NCBI RefSeq assembly: GCF_030848805.1
Contig: NC_092364.1
Coordinates: 310,001 to 374,000 of the forward strand
Direction: 5' to 3'
Origin: Temnothorax longispinosus
Taxonomy: Eukaryota > Arthropoda > Insecta > Hymenoptera > Formicidae
Length of the DNA stretch: 64,000 nt
The translations under genes were made by a program, and so were the position numbers. Shown piece by piece: positions 49,801-60,786 of the stretch. How positions within the stretch are numbered: the first letter of the stretch is position 1; every line of letters begins with the position of its first letter. The notes under the pieces are model-generated. The model had not been told where the DNA came from. It made no database searches and was given only the letters and a program-made list of their open reading frames with translations.

Positions 49801-51760
49801 CGAGACAAAAGTCTTGGAATTCCAAGTCTCAGGAATTCGAACTCTGCGCGAGAAAAATGGCTGCGGTGCATCCTATATTGGTGCTGCGACAATTGCCAAT
49901 GTTAGCGTCCTCCTTAATGGGAAGATGTTATCTTGATTTCGGTCAATTTAGATCCGGTCACCATTTAAACCTTTTCTTGCAAGTTATGGGTCTATTAGAA
50001 CTATTGCAGCCGCATCTGTTTAACGAGCAACACGAAACTGCGTTGGAGAATACTTTGGAAAATTACTTTCAATGTTTTCAGGTATCACGATTTGTCTATA
50101 ATGACACTTTTTGTAACGATACGCGAGCACAGTATTAAGATAAAGTTTAAAGAAAAAAAAAAAAGACAGATTCGAGGCAGTAATATGTTACGTATAAAGA
50201 AAAATCGCGATTGTTAAATAATTTAGTTTAAAAATTGCATTATGAAAAAAACCACTAAATTACTTACAATCTTTATTAATTACCATAAAATTTTCTCAAT
50301 GCATCTTGTTGTTTCTTGTCACTTTATCTTTTGACATTTAACTAGACTATTCTAATATGTTTATGAATACGATTTTGTTTACAGTATTATGGACATATAA
50401 AAGATCTCGTCTCCTTGCTGAACAGATTTGTGTCATTATTACAGTCATACATATCACATGATCCACAACGGGCACTGAAATATCTTCAGAAACACGCACA
50501 TGTTTTACAGTAAGTTATTTTTTATTTTTATGCACATTGCGAATGATTTACACCTGTGATATGTTTATATAGTTTATATGTGTGTATATAGTGAGTTGCA
50601 GGTAAATTATTCTAACGTACCAGCTTTGAGAACACTCGTATCAGGGATACCGATACCAAGGGAAGGAGAAGATGTAGATGATATTTTAATCACTGTAACT
50701 CCTACACCATATCCCTCGGAACCCGCTATTCCGCAACACTGGCAATCGCTGCTGGCTACGCTCACCAAGCTGCACGGTGAAGGTATGACTATGTTTACAC
50801 GGCGGCTTATAAGCCGAAGTTATAACTGCCGTATACTATCCGATCCAAAACGTTTCTCCTTTTGATCATAATAATCATTTAAATAAGAGCTTCTTTTGAT
50901 TTTAAACTACACTTTCTAGTATGTATATATCAAAAGAGATTAATTCAAATGTTTAGAGTATGAAAGAGGCTCATATTTAAGTAATCATATTGATAAAAAG
51001 AAGAAAAGTTTTGGATCGGATAGTATACGGCAGTTATAACTTCGGCTTATAAGCCGCCGTGTAAACGTAGTCTATGAGAAGTAACTTTATTAAAAATCCT
51101 CATTTTAATTATAATTAATAAAATTATTCAATTAATACAAAGAAAAGAGATTTGTTTGTCTTTCTGTATAAGCGACATCTATATAAGCATTTAATCTTTA
51201 GTATCATAAATATTCTAATGACATAATACGAGAAAATGATTTTAATGATTGTTCCATCCTCTGTAGATGTACTCAGTGCACTTCAAGAGATCGAGCACGT
51301 GTCGTCGCGAAAACCTTCAGTTTTAGAACCTATAACGGACAACATAGCCGAACTGCTTGTATCGCCACAGGGCAACATCCGAACGCTCGCTCACAATCTA
51401 CTCGCTAGAGCATTGAAACATCGTCCCGCATCGAAAGCGAATATACTGTCCGCGTTTCAAAGATGCTTGGACAGTCACAGAGCGGATGTTCTTATGTCAG
51501 CTTTAGAAAAACTACCGGATATCGTGTTGTGCATGCAAGGTAAAAACGATTGCTGTAACAAACGGACTTACATATTTTCATATTTAAGTATGATAATAAT
51601 TTCATTATTAAACTCTCATAAATTCTCTTTCTCTTACATTGCAGAACATGCTTTACCGTTGATGCAGAGGGTGTTCAAGTTAGGGGTAAATTCAAGCGTC
51701 AATACGATACCTTACATCACTAAGACTATTGCTCTGTTAAATACACAGCAAGGTTGTTAA
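43810..51760 (+). CDS. INTS1: Integrator complex subunit 1
   Basis: Largest scaffold subunit of Integrator, the nuclear complex that cleaves snRNA and attenuates nascent mRNA at RNA polymerase II. Thirteen exons: 43810-43978, 44053-44534, 44614-45903, 45984-46159, 46235-46387, 46475-47152, 47239-49035, 49208-49522, 49616-50081, 50385-50509, 50592-50782, 51267-51539 and 51645-51760. They sum to 6,231 bases and give 2,076 residues (human ~2,190). Family features: the N-terminal HPSDFFVLGAK, then YMGLLYLAKIRPSIFS, ALSSLLRRD, LYVEDALGERVWVD and HEAT-like helices throughout. The conserved C-terminus includes EHALPLMQRVFKLG. An in-frame ATG also exists at 43774; 43810 was chosen because the intervening sequence looks like an intron end. 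The intron after 50782 is occupied by a MITE starting at its fifth base. Confidence 0.98.
50787..51072. mobile_element. Palindromic MITE abutting an INTS1 splice donor
   Basis: 286 bp with near-identical ~70-base inverted arms (50787-50857 and 51002-51072). They contain GTTTACACGGCGGCTTATAA, then an AAGTTATAACTGCCG segment, then GTATACTATCCGATCC. The middle is AT-rich. It is flanked by TAT on both sides (50784-50786 and 51073-51075), a 3-bp target duplication. It occupies most of the INTS1 intron 50783-51266, and its first base is the +5 base of that intron. Confidence 0.93.
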
Positions 51761-52037
51761 TATGTTAGTCTATTAGTTCTGTAAATATTACGCATAATAT
51801 ACGCATAAGACTTTTTTTTACAATTAAAATAGAACGGCGGAAGATCTTTTACCTCTTTCCTTCCAATATGTTTAAACTATAAGAAAGGATCATTTATATA
51901 TATTATAAAATATTAGTAATTTAATTATTTAAATATAAATAAGAACAAAATTTTGTGTATTCTTTTTTTACCAATAACGTACATGTATTTTTTATACAAT
52001 ACTATTCTCTTTTAAGTATTATCAAAGTCTAATATAA
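51761..52037. other. Convergent 3' ends of INTS1 and NXF
   Basis: 277 AT-rich bases between two facing stop codons. No other gene fits, and the two 3' UTRs probably overlap. Confidence 0.6.
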
Positions 52038-53657
52038 TTATATGTCTCGTTGAAAAGCTTCTGGAGGGACATCATTGACTGTGTAATTTTTTGTAAATGT
52101 AGTGATTGCACTTCTTATATCCCACTCTGCATCTTGGAGATATTTGTAGCAATATCCAATATTCATTGTAGTTAGCTCACGTAAAAATCTAATCAGTTGT
52201 TCCCTTTCTGTTACACTGAGTACTGTTGGAGTAAATTTAGGCACGGGTCTTGGATCAAATTTCACTTCATTAATCACATTGGCGGGTGTACCATCAATGT
52301 AATATTGATCGTTAACAATGCAATATTCATTGTCTTCTTTTCGTATAATGATGAAAGTTCTGTTGAACAGCATAGGCGGACAGATTGATAATCGATATGA
52401 GAACAATCCTTGCACGGAAATGATTATATAATTTTCCTCTTCGTATAACAAATCAATATGAAATGTTTTGAAATTGTGCATTGTCGGTGGTTGCCGTTGA
52501 AGGGCAGTGATTATCTTTTCAGGTCCCCAAAATAGGAATTCGTGATACTTGGCGTAATCGACAAACTTCAATAAATTTCTGTTTGTGGAAAATGTCTTGA
52601 CGATCTCTTTATGTAAATGATTCGTTATGCTACCTAATGTCATGGAATAGAATGCATTTTTATCATACAGGCCGTTCATAACTATTCTATCTTCTTGGTC
52701 GTATAACGTGAAAAAATGCTTGATAAATTGCTTGATCAGAGGAATCTTTGTTCCATTGTTAAGATAATTACTTTGTATGCTTGGCACAAATTTCTTCTCC
52801 ATTCCTATGACGACTCCGTCTAGTGTCTGTAAATGCGGGAAAACGTTCTTCACAGCCTGTATGTAGTCTTGGGAATTGGTATACTTTGTACACAGTGGAT
52901 TCCCGTCCAACCAAAGTTCGCTTATCTTGAACTCGCAGAAATAACGTAGATATTCCACATCCAAGATCTGATTGTGTCTCAAGTCCAATTTGGTCAGGTG
53001 GTAATTGAAGAACTTGTCAAACAGGATGATAGCCGTGAGCCTATTGTATCTCAGACTCAACTCACGAACAGGCAGTCGTAATTGTTGGGGATCACGATTG
53101 CTGATACCTGTCTTGCTGCAACGTAGGACCAGATCGAAGATCTTCGGTATAGAAATGGGACAGAATATCGAGCCCAATGCCTTCTCGTTTTCAAAGTCGT
53201 CCAGATTGAATATCTTCTTCACCGGCTCGTACCTGGTGTGCAGGGCTGCCGCTATAATCTTGTTCGTGTTCACTTGCAGCTCCTGCGCGCCGAGGTATCC
53301 CAACACGATGTCCATGTGCAGCTCCTGGCCGCCGGGCAGCGTTATACACAGTCCCTGCTTCACAAGGTTCTCTATGGCGTTGCTAGCACATTTTGCGAGG
53401 AACGTGCTTTTGTTCTTGTCCTCGACGGCGTACATAATCGGTACTAGGAGCGCCGGTTCGCAGGTGGTTATAACGGCGCGCAGAACATCGGTTCGCCTGT
53501 ACAGGGCGCCGTCGAAGACGATGAACTTGTGCCACAGATCCTTACGACACGCAAGAGTCATTTCGTGACTGTCGAAGGACGGCTTGATATGTGTGATTCG
53601 GTGTGGCTCCCATGACGTTTGACACTTTGACGGCGACGTTGTTGGTGATGATGCCAT
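52038..53657 (-). CDS. NXF-family mRNA export factor, intronless
   Basis: Nuclear export factor of the NXF1/TAP family, which links RNPs to nuclear pores with NXT1. It is one uninterrupted reading frame of 539 residues. Domains in order: an RRM-like fold at ~18-120 (LWHKFIVFDG, LLVPIMYAVEDKNKSTFLA); leucine-rich repeats at ~195-280 (ELSLRYNRLTAI, KLDLRHNQILDVEYL, ELWLDGNPLC); an NTF2-like domain at ~303-470 (FIKHFFTLYDQ, VQGLFSYRL, FNRTFIIIRKEDNEYCIVND); and a TAP-C/UBA-like end at ~485-539 (EWDIRSAITTFTKN, PPEAFQ). The long Arg/Gly-rich N-terminus of NXF1 is missing. The lack of introns amid intron-rich neighbours suggests a retrocopy. Which NXF paralogue it is cannot be settled here. It is head-to-head with PFDN1. 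Confidence 0.93.
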   Translation of the reverse strand: MASSPTTSPSKCQTSWEPHRITHIKPSFDSHEMTLACRKDLWHKFIVFDGALYRRTDVLRAVITTCEPALLVPIMYAVEDKNKSTFLAKCASNAIENLVKQGLCITLPGGQELHMDIVLGYLGAQELQVNTNKIIAAALHTRYEPVKKIFNLDDFENEKALGSIFCPISIPKIFDLVLRCSKTGISNRDPQQLRLPVRELSLRYNRLTAIILFDKFFNYHLTKLDLRHNQILDVEYLRYFCEFKISELWLDGNPLCTKYTNSQDYIQAVKNVFPHLQTLDGVVIGMEKKFVPSIQSNYLNNGTKIPLIKQFIKHFFTLYDQEDRIVMNGLYDKNAFYSMTLGSITNHLHKEIVKTFSTNRNLLKFVDYAKYHEFLFWGPEKIITALQRQPPTMHNFKTFHIDLLYEEENYIIISVQGLFSYRLSICPPMLFNRTFIIIRKEDNEYCIVNDQYYIDGTPANVINEVKFDPRPVPKFTPTVLSVTEREQLIRFLRELTTMNIGYCYKYLQDAEWDIRSAITTFTKNYTVNDVPPEAFQRDI

Positions 53658-54307
53658 TGTTTATTATCGTAAGTTGTAAGAAACAGCGGCTGACCTCTTC
53701 CTAACCTCTTCGCGTCGCAACTTGCCTAATCGATATAATAATGTTACAAAAGATAAATAACAACTGTCAATTGATGAATAAATATCAATATTTCAATTAC
53801 AAACTTTACTCCAATTTTAGAGACGTTCGCTGCAGTAAGCCTTTCCTCTTATTTAATTTATTTATAATCTTTCAATGTTAGATTAGGTTAGATTGTAAAT
53901 TAAGGTTAGGATTGGACGAAGTTTGAATGTATCGAATATATCGATATACTCGCCGGCCTCGATAATCGGAACGTGACTCACTTCATGTCTTACCAGAGAG
54001 AAACCTCTGGCAGTAGTTGACGTATATGGTTAGGAACATTATACAATAAAATACATTTCACGACGTTGCCACAGAAGGAATTTGAGGTAAGGAGTCAAAA
54101 CTCTGGCCAATTTCTTATTTCATTTGTTTTGAAGTAAAAGCAATTTCCTACCACTACTAACATAAACATAAGATATAAAGTGTCAGTCTATATATGATAT
54201 ATATAAATATATATATTAAAAATTGATCTTTTATCTGGATGTTTCTACTTAAATATTTTCAGGACATTTAGTAGTTTTATCCATAGAAGACACTGTAATA
54301 ATCGAGG
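53658..54307. other. Divergent NXF/PFDN1 promoter region
   Basis: 650 bases. Contains a TATCGATA motif (53939-53946), degenerate TTAGG words (53876-53915), and a donor-like GGTAAG (about 54087) with an acceptor-like TTTTCAG (54257-54263), so PFDN1 probably has a 5' UTR intron. Confidence 0.55.
53939..53946. promoter_or_regulatory. TATCGATA motif (DREF-type site)
   Basis: An exact TATCGATA between the divergent NXF and PFDN1 genes. It matches the insect DRE core. Regulation of either gene is inference. Confidence 0.35.
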
Positions 54308-54688
54308 ATGTCGAAGGTATTGGACGAGGAGTTGAAGCAAGCCTTTTCAAAGCTGCATGAGAAGATGGTAGACACTAAGCAGAAGTTAAAACTGGCTGAT
54401 ATACAAATTGAGAAGCTGCGGCGTACGAAACAGCGGGCAGAGCTTACTACAAAGGAAATTACCAGCCTCCCTGGAGACACGAGGATGTACGAGTCTGTCG
54501 GTCGAATGTTCCTCCTAGATAACATGAGTAACATTAAGGACGGTTTGGAAATTAGAATAAAAATGTCCGACGAGAAGATCAAGACGCTAGAAAATAACAA
54601 AACGTACCTGCAGCGGAGTTTAAAGGAAAGCGAAAATGAGATTAGAGAAATGATTCAGCAAAAGCAGAGCAAAGAAACTTCGGGTTAA
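54308..54688 (+). CDS. PFDN1: Prefoldin subunit 1
   Basis: Beta-type subunit of the cytosolic prefoldin hexamer, which passes unfolded actin and tubulin to the CCT chaperonin. One reading frame of 126 residues, as expected for the family (~122). Two long amphipathic helices flank a short beta-hairpin. The first helix is LDEELKQAFSKLHEKMVDTK onward. The hairpin region is DTRMYESVGRMFLLDN (about 58-73), strongly conserved in PFDN1. The second helix runs from MSDEKIKTLENNKTYLQRSL to the end. The coding part has no intron. The region upstream has splice-like sites consistent with a non-coding first exon. Confidence 0.96.
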   Translation: MSKVLDEELKQAFSKLHEKMVDTKQKLKLADIQIEKLRRTKQRAELTTKEITSLPGDTRMYESVGRMFLLDNMSNIKDGLEIRIKMSDEKIKTLENNKTYLQRSLKESENEIREMIQQKQSKETSG

Positions 54689-55600
54689 AACTTATATATC
54701 GATGTATGTGAATGCTATTTCAATCATTAATAATATCCGATTCTCACCAGTATCCTTTGAACCTTTCGGGTATATCTCTATAACTTGGGATATGTATCTG
54801 TAAATATACAGTACCTATGAAAAATTCATCATCTGTTGCCTAGACATCACGCTTCGCACGTTGATACATTTTTGTAATTGTGACTTTTTTTGTATATCAT
54901 GGAATAAAGTAATGAGCGCGTGTGCGCGTCAATGAATTCAATAGTGTGAAAGTCAAATTAATTCAATTATTTAATTATATACAAAATTATACAAAAGAGA
55001 GGCATAAGAAATGTATTGTATGCATGTAAGCAATAATGATTGTAATTAAATAAACATTTTGATTTTATAGCTCGAAAAGTGTATATTGAGAAAGACAGTG
55101 TTTCTTTATTTTTATATTTCAGAACGCTCTCTGTTATCGTTTACTATTTTCGCAAACGTGGGACAGATAATAAATTATGTATATACAGATGTAATATATA
55201 TATATTTATTTTTTTAGATGAAATTTTCTTGTGATACTTTGTCAATTTTCGAGAATTAATATTTTAATCGATTGAAAAAATAGGTAGAAAAAGAAATTAC
55301 AAACGAACGAAAATTATTAATGAGTTTATCTGATAATTATCCGGCATAACTTTTAATTACTAACATTAAATAAAACACAAATTTACTCAAAATTGATTCA
55401 TTGATTTTCGATTTCCGATAAGTTTACCATCGATGGTAAAATTAACACTACTGGAATATGGCGACATCTCTTTTCATGTATAATGTTCTTTGAATACCTG
55501 CGTACGTCTCGGAGCACGTCGGAGCGCGGTGACCAGCGGTGACCGGCAGTGATCGGTGACATAACCTCTTCTTTGAAAAAAGTTTATTTCGATTAGTGCA
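54689..55600. other. PFDN1 3' UTR and SCO1 upstream region
   Basis: 0.9 kb, mostly AT-rich. AATAAA hexamers at 54903-54908 and 55049-55054 are candidate PFDN1 poly(A) signals. The last 100 bases are GC-richer (GCGGTGACC repeated) and probably hold the SCO1 promoter. No other gene seen. Confidence 0.6.
54903..54908 (+). terminator. Candidate poly(A) signal of PFDN1
   Basis: AATAAA 214 bases after the PFDN1 stop. A second AATAAA at 55049-55054 is an alternative. Confidence 0.45.
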
Positions 55601-57028
55601 ATGTCGACATTATTATCAAGATCCGTTGCGTTATTAAATAGGAATTACAATGTCTTTACAAAGGTAATTTTTCGTGAAAAATCTACTCTATGTTAATATT
55701 CTGAAACAGCGATAATATTTTACACCCTGGTTGCATACTGTTAACTTGCAGATATATTTGTTTATTAATTTTTATATTAAAAATGAAAGCTTCATAGTCT
55801 TTATTTGAAATATTGATGAAAATCAGATTATAAATGCTATGAAAATATCAACATTATTAAAAGACATATGTAAATTATGGATCATATGATTACATCAACT
55901 TATAATTAGTATATTGCTTGTAGATCTTATGTTTAGTGTTTTTTAAATAATTAAAAATTGTTTAAAATTATTCTTTTTTTCTAGTAGTAAATTTCAATAT
56001 ATAAAAAATTTTTTATGAAGTTTTCTTTAGGTTTAATTAATGATTTTTTGTTTATTCAGTTTAGATACATAAATGCATCAAGTGCATTACGTCAACAGTC
56101 TAGCTTGCCCAAGCAATCGACAAAAATAAAAAAGAAATCACCAATTACATGGAAAAGTTTGACAGTTTCCGGTATTATCGGTACTGCTTTTGTGTTATAT
56201 TTGCATCACCTTAGAGAGGAAAAAGATAAGACCTTGGCACGGGAGAGAAGACGACAGTTGGGCAAAGCTAAGATTGGTGGCAAATTCGAGTTGGTGAATA
56301 CGGAGGGAAAGATAGTGAAGTCTGATGATTTCTTAGGGCAATGGGTGTTGATATACTTTGGATTTACGCACTGCCCAGATGTTTGTCCCGACGAAATTGA
56401 AAAGATGGTAAACGTGGTAAACACTCTTGGTAAGTGTTAGATTTAAATCGATTATAATAATTAAAAAATATTACTTACTACCGAATTCTTGTATCTTGTA
56501 TGTGTGGGCCGATAAAGTACATTATTTCTGCTTTTGCAGAGAAAGAACACAATTTGAAGATACAACCAATTTTCATATCAGTGGATCCAGACAGAGATAC
56601 ACCCACCGTTGTCGGCAAGTACCTCAAGGAATTCTCCGATAAGATCATTGGTCTCACTGGCAGTATCGAACAAGTTGGACAAGCATGCAAGGTGTACAGA
56701 GTTTATTATAGTAATGGCCCTAAAGACCAGGATGATGACTATATTGTTAGTATATCATAAATTAAAAGCAATTTAATAATCATATAAGATCATACAAACG
56801 ATTTAGTAATCATCGATTTTGCGATACTGCATTTCCTTTTTCTAGGTGGATCACACGATCATTATATACTTGGTAGACCCAGAGGGCTTGTTCGTGGATT
56901 ACTATGGGCAAACGCACGACGTAGAGAAGATTGTGACTAGCATCATTGTAAACAAATTGAAATATGATCAGTTAAAGAACGATACTTCTTCCTGGCTGCC
57001 ATCGTTGCCACTCAAGGGAGTGTTATAA
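55601..57028 (+). CDS. SCO1: SCO1, cytochrome c oxidase copper chaperone
   Basis: Inner-membrane copper chaperone that metallates the CuA site of cytochrome c oxidase subunit 2. Four exons: 55601-55663, 56060-56429, 56540-56745 and 56846-57028. They sum to 822 bases and give 273 residues. The first exon is a basic presequence (MSTLLSRSVALLNRNYNVFTK). A single membrane span follows at ~56-72 (VSGIIGTAFVLYLHHL), then the thioredoxin-like domain facing the intermembrane space. Copper ligands are present: FTHCPDVCPDE gives Cys126 and Cys130, and IVDHTIIIYL gives His216. The ISVDPDRDTP motif is intact. The third exon ends at a less common GTTAGT donor. It lies immediately left of the assembly gap. 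Confidence 0.97.
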
Positions 57029-57102
57029 GCGTTGTGACATTCCCATGTACAGATAATTTTTAAGTCAGTACTGTGCTACAGGAAATTTGTGTATGTCGTA
57101 CA

Positions 57103-57602
57103 NNNNNNNNNNNNNNNNNNNNNNNNNNNNNNNNNNNNNNNNNNNNNNNNNNNNNNNNNNNNNNNNNNNNNNNNNNNNNNNNNNNNNNNNNNNNNNNNNN
57201 NNNNNNNNNNNNNNNNNNNNNNNNNNNNNNNNNNNNNNNNNNNNNNNNNNNNNNNNNNNNNNNNNNNNNNNNNNNNNNNNNNNNNNNNNNNNNNNNNNNN
57301 NNNNNNNNNNNNNNNNNNNNNNNNNNNNNNNNNNNNNNNNNNNNNNNNNNNNNNNNNNNNNNNNNNNNNNNNNNNNNNNNNNNNNNNNNNNNNNNNNNNN
57401 NNNNNNNNNNNNNNNNNNNNNNNNNNNNNNNNNNNNNNNNNNNNNNNNNNNNNNNNNNNNNNNNNNNNNNNNNNNNNNNNNNNNNNNNNNNNNNNNNNNN
57501 NNNNNNNNNNNNNNNNNNNNNNNNNNNNNNNNNNNNNNNNNNNNNNNNNNNNNNNNNNNNNNNNNNNNNNNNNNNNNNNNNNNNNNNNNNNNNNNNNNNN
57601 NN
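57103..57602. other. Assembly gap, exactly 500 N
   Basis: Bases 57103-57602 are all N. An exact 500 suggests a placeholder of unknown true length. It lies ~640 bases from the satellite array, so missing satellite is a likely cause. Confidence 0.98.
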
Positions 57603-58237
57603 CTTTTAGATATACCGACATCAAGCTGTTCTTTAAAAGTTTCTCTAAACTCTTTATCCTCTTGGATATTTTTGTGTAAGTAGACATTTAAAAATAGTTA
57701 ATAATATTTAAATGTGTAATTATATATTTACATAAAAAAAGGAGAGGTTGTAAAATTTTTGCAAAATTATAAAATTAATTGTAAGCTTAACGTTGAGTTC
57801 ACAAGTCATGCGTCGTTTTCTTTTCGCGCATCGTTCGCATGAATATCTAAGCGTGTCGAAAGAGAAATTTCACGCGCGTCTCCGGATTGAGATGAGCGAA
57901 TCTCCGCCCCTTGCCGCGCACCATTGGTCCAGCAGCCTCCGCCAATCGCCAGTATCCTCCTGCGAAGGGAGGAAGTGCACGCACGATACACACGGGCGCA
58001 CACGCGTGCACGTGCGTGCGTATGACATATTGTTAGCTGCGTATACTTGCTCGGGCAAGAAGTACAAAGAGACATGGCTCGGCACGGGTTCGTTTTCCTG
58101 TATGTCGTCTCGAGAGATTAGCTCTTCATCCATTTTCTACACGGAGATATGCGCACGTGTGGATATAACTAACACTCAAATCTTATTTTAACTCGGTAAT
58201 TTGCAATTTTACTCGCAGACTTTAGGGAATCTAAAAT

Positions 58238-60786
58238 CTGATTTTTATTGCATATTTTTATGCGACTCATCTTATTTTGAAAATTCCCGTACACGCACCC
58301 CTTTAAAACTACAAACGAAACTAGCGGCGATACAAACACGTACAAACGATTCCGAAACAGCACCCGTTTGCGGATTTAAAATATCTCTAAGAACGGCGGA
58401 GATAACTCTTACCGTAAAATCTGATTTTTATTGCATATTTCCATGCGACTCATCTTATTTTGAAATTCCCGTACAATCACCCCTTTAAAACTACAAACGA
58501 AACTAGCGGCCATACAAAGACGTACAAACGATTCCGAAACAGCACCCGTTTGCGGATTTAAAATATCTCTAAGAACGGCGGAGATAACTCTTACCGTAAA
58601 ATCTGATTTTTATTGCATATTTCCATGCGACTCATCTTATTTTGAAATTCCCGTACAATCACCCCTTTAAAACTACAAACGAAACTAGCGGCCATACAAA
58701 GACGTACAAACGATTCCGAAACAGCACCCGTTTGCGGATTTAAAATATCTCTAAGAACGGCGGAGATAACTCTTACCGTAAAATCTGATTTTTATTGCAT
58801 ATTTCCATGCGACTCATCTTATTTTGAAATTCCCGTACAATCACCCCTTTAAAACTACAAACGAAACTAGCGGCCATACAAAGACGTACAAACGATTCCG
58901 AAACAGCACCCGTTTACGGATTTAAAATATATCTAAGAACGGCGGAGATAACTCTTACTGTAAAATCTGATTTTTATTGCATATTTCCATGGGACTCATC
59001 TTATTTTGAAATTCCCGTACAATCACCCCTTTAAAACTACAAACGAAACTAGCGGCCATACAAAGACGTACAAACGATTCCGAAACAGCACCCGTTTGCG
59101 GATTTAAAATATCTCTAAGAACGGCGGAGATAACTCTTACCGTAAAATCTGATTTTTATTGCATATTTCCATGCGACTCATCTTATTTTGAAATTCCCGT
59201 ACAATCACCCCTTTAAAACTACAAACGAAACTAGCGGCCATACAAAGACGTACAAACGATTCCGAAACAGCACCCGTTTACGGATTTAAAATATATCTAA
59301 GAACGGCGGAGATAACTCTTACCGTAAAATCTGATTTTTATTGCATATTTCCATGCGACTCATCTTATTTTGAAATTCCCGTACAATCACCCCTTTAAAA
59401 CTACAAACGAAACTAGCGGCCATACAAAGACGTACAAACGATTCCGAAACAGCACCCGTTTGCGGATTTAAAATATCTCTAAGAACGGCGGAGATAACTC
59501 TTACCGTAAAATCTGATTTTTATTGCATATTTCCATGCGACTCATCTTATTTTGAAATTCCCGTACAATCACCCCTTTAAAACTACAAACGAAACTAGCG
59601 GCCATACAAAGACGTACAAACGATTCCGAAACAGCACCCGTTTGCGGATTTAAAATATCTCTAAGAACGGCGGAGATAACTCTTACCGTAAAATCTGATT
59701 TTTATTGCATATTTCCATGCGACTCATCTTATTTTGAAATTCCCGTACAATCACCCCTTTAAAACTACAAACGAAACTAGCGGCCATACAAAGACGTACA
59801 AACGATTCCGAAACAGTACCCGTTTGCGGATTTAAAATATCTCTAAGAACGGCGGAGATAACTCTTACCGTAAAATCTGATTTTTATTGCATATTTCCAT
59901 GCGACTCATCTTATTTTGAAATTCCCGTACAATCACCCCTTTAAAACTACAAACGAAACTAGCGGCCATACAAAGACGTACAAACGATTCCGAAACAGCA
60001 CCCGTTTACGGATTTAAAATATATCTAAGAACGGCGGAGATAACTCTTACTGTAAAATCTGATTTTTATTGCATATTTCCATGGGACTCATCTTATTTTG
60101 AAATTCCCGTACAATCACCCCTTTAAAACTACAAACGAAACTAGCGGCCATACAAAGACGTACAAACGATTCCGAAACAGCACCCGTTTGCGGATTTAAA
60201 ATATCTCTAAGAACGGCGGAGATAACTCTTACCGTAAAATCTGATTTTTATTGCATATTTCCATGCGACTCATCTTATTTTGAAATTCCCGTACAATCAC
60301 TTCTTTAAAACTACAAACGAAACTAGCGGCCATACAAAGACGTACAAACGATTCCGAAACAGCACCCGTTTACGGATTTAAAATATATCTAAGAACGGCG
60401 GAGATAACTCTTACCGTAAAATCTGATTTTTATTGCATATTTCCATGCGACTCATCTTATTTTGAAATTCCCGTACAATCACCCCTTTAAAACTACAAAC
60501 GAAACTAGCGGCCATACAAAGACGTACAAACGATTCCGAAACAGCACCCGTTTGCGGATTTAAAATATCTCTAAGAACGGCGGAGATAACTCTTACCGTA
60601 AAATCTGATTTTTATTGCATATTTCCATGCGACTCATCTTATTTTGAAATTCCCGTACAATCACTTCTTTAAAACTACAAACGAAACTAGCGGCCATACA
60701 AAGACGTACAAACGATTCCGAAACAGCACCCGTTTGCGGATATAAAATATCTCTAAGAACGGCGAAGATAACTCTTAGCGTAAAAT
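58238..60786. repeat. 182-bp satellite, 14 tandem copies, with higher-order structure
   Basis: CTGATTTTTATTGCATATTT recurs at 58238, 58421, 58603, 58785 and so on to 60605, that is 14 units of 182 bp (the first is 183). Inner units differ at only a few positions. The first unit (extra A, GCGATAC, AACACG) and the last (GATATAAA, GGCGAAG, TTAGCG) are more diverged, as expected at array edges. Variant combinations recur every six units. Every unit has the same orientation and no conserved open frame. The unit length is close to that of a nucleosome repeat. It is not a CRISPR array: there are no spacers. Confidence 0.98.

Noticed and set aside
53005..53568. 187-codon open frame on the + strand
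   Set aside because: It is the antisense shadow of the NXF gene on the minus strand, with no ATG context or family match.
57076..57687. Long open frames across 57.1-57.7 kb
   Set aside because: They consist almost wholly of N.
58238..60786. Possible CRISPR array
   Set aside because: The 182-bp units are head-to-tail with no unique spacers and no adjacent cas genes, in a eukaryotic genome. It is a satellite.
58238..60786. CENP-B box in the satellite unit
   Set aside because: I looked for the CENP-B consensus on both strands. The segment CCCGTTTGCGG matches only part of it and the rest fails.
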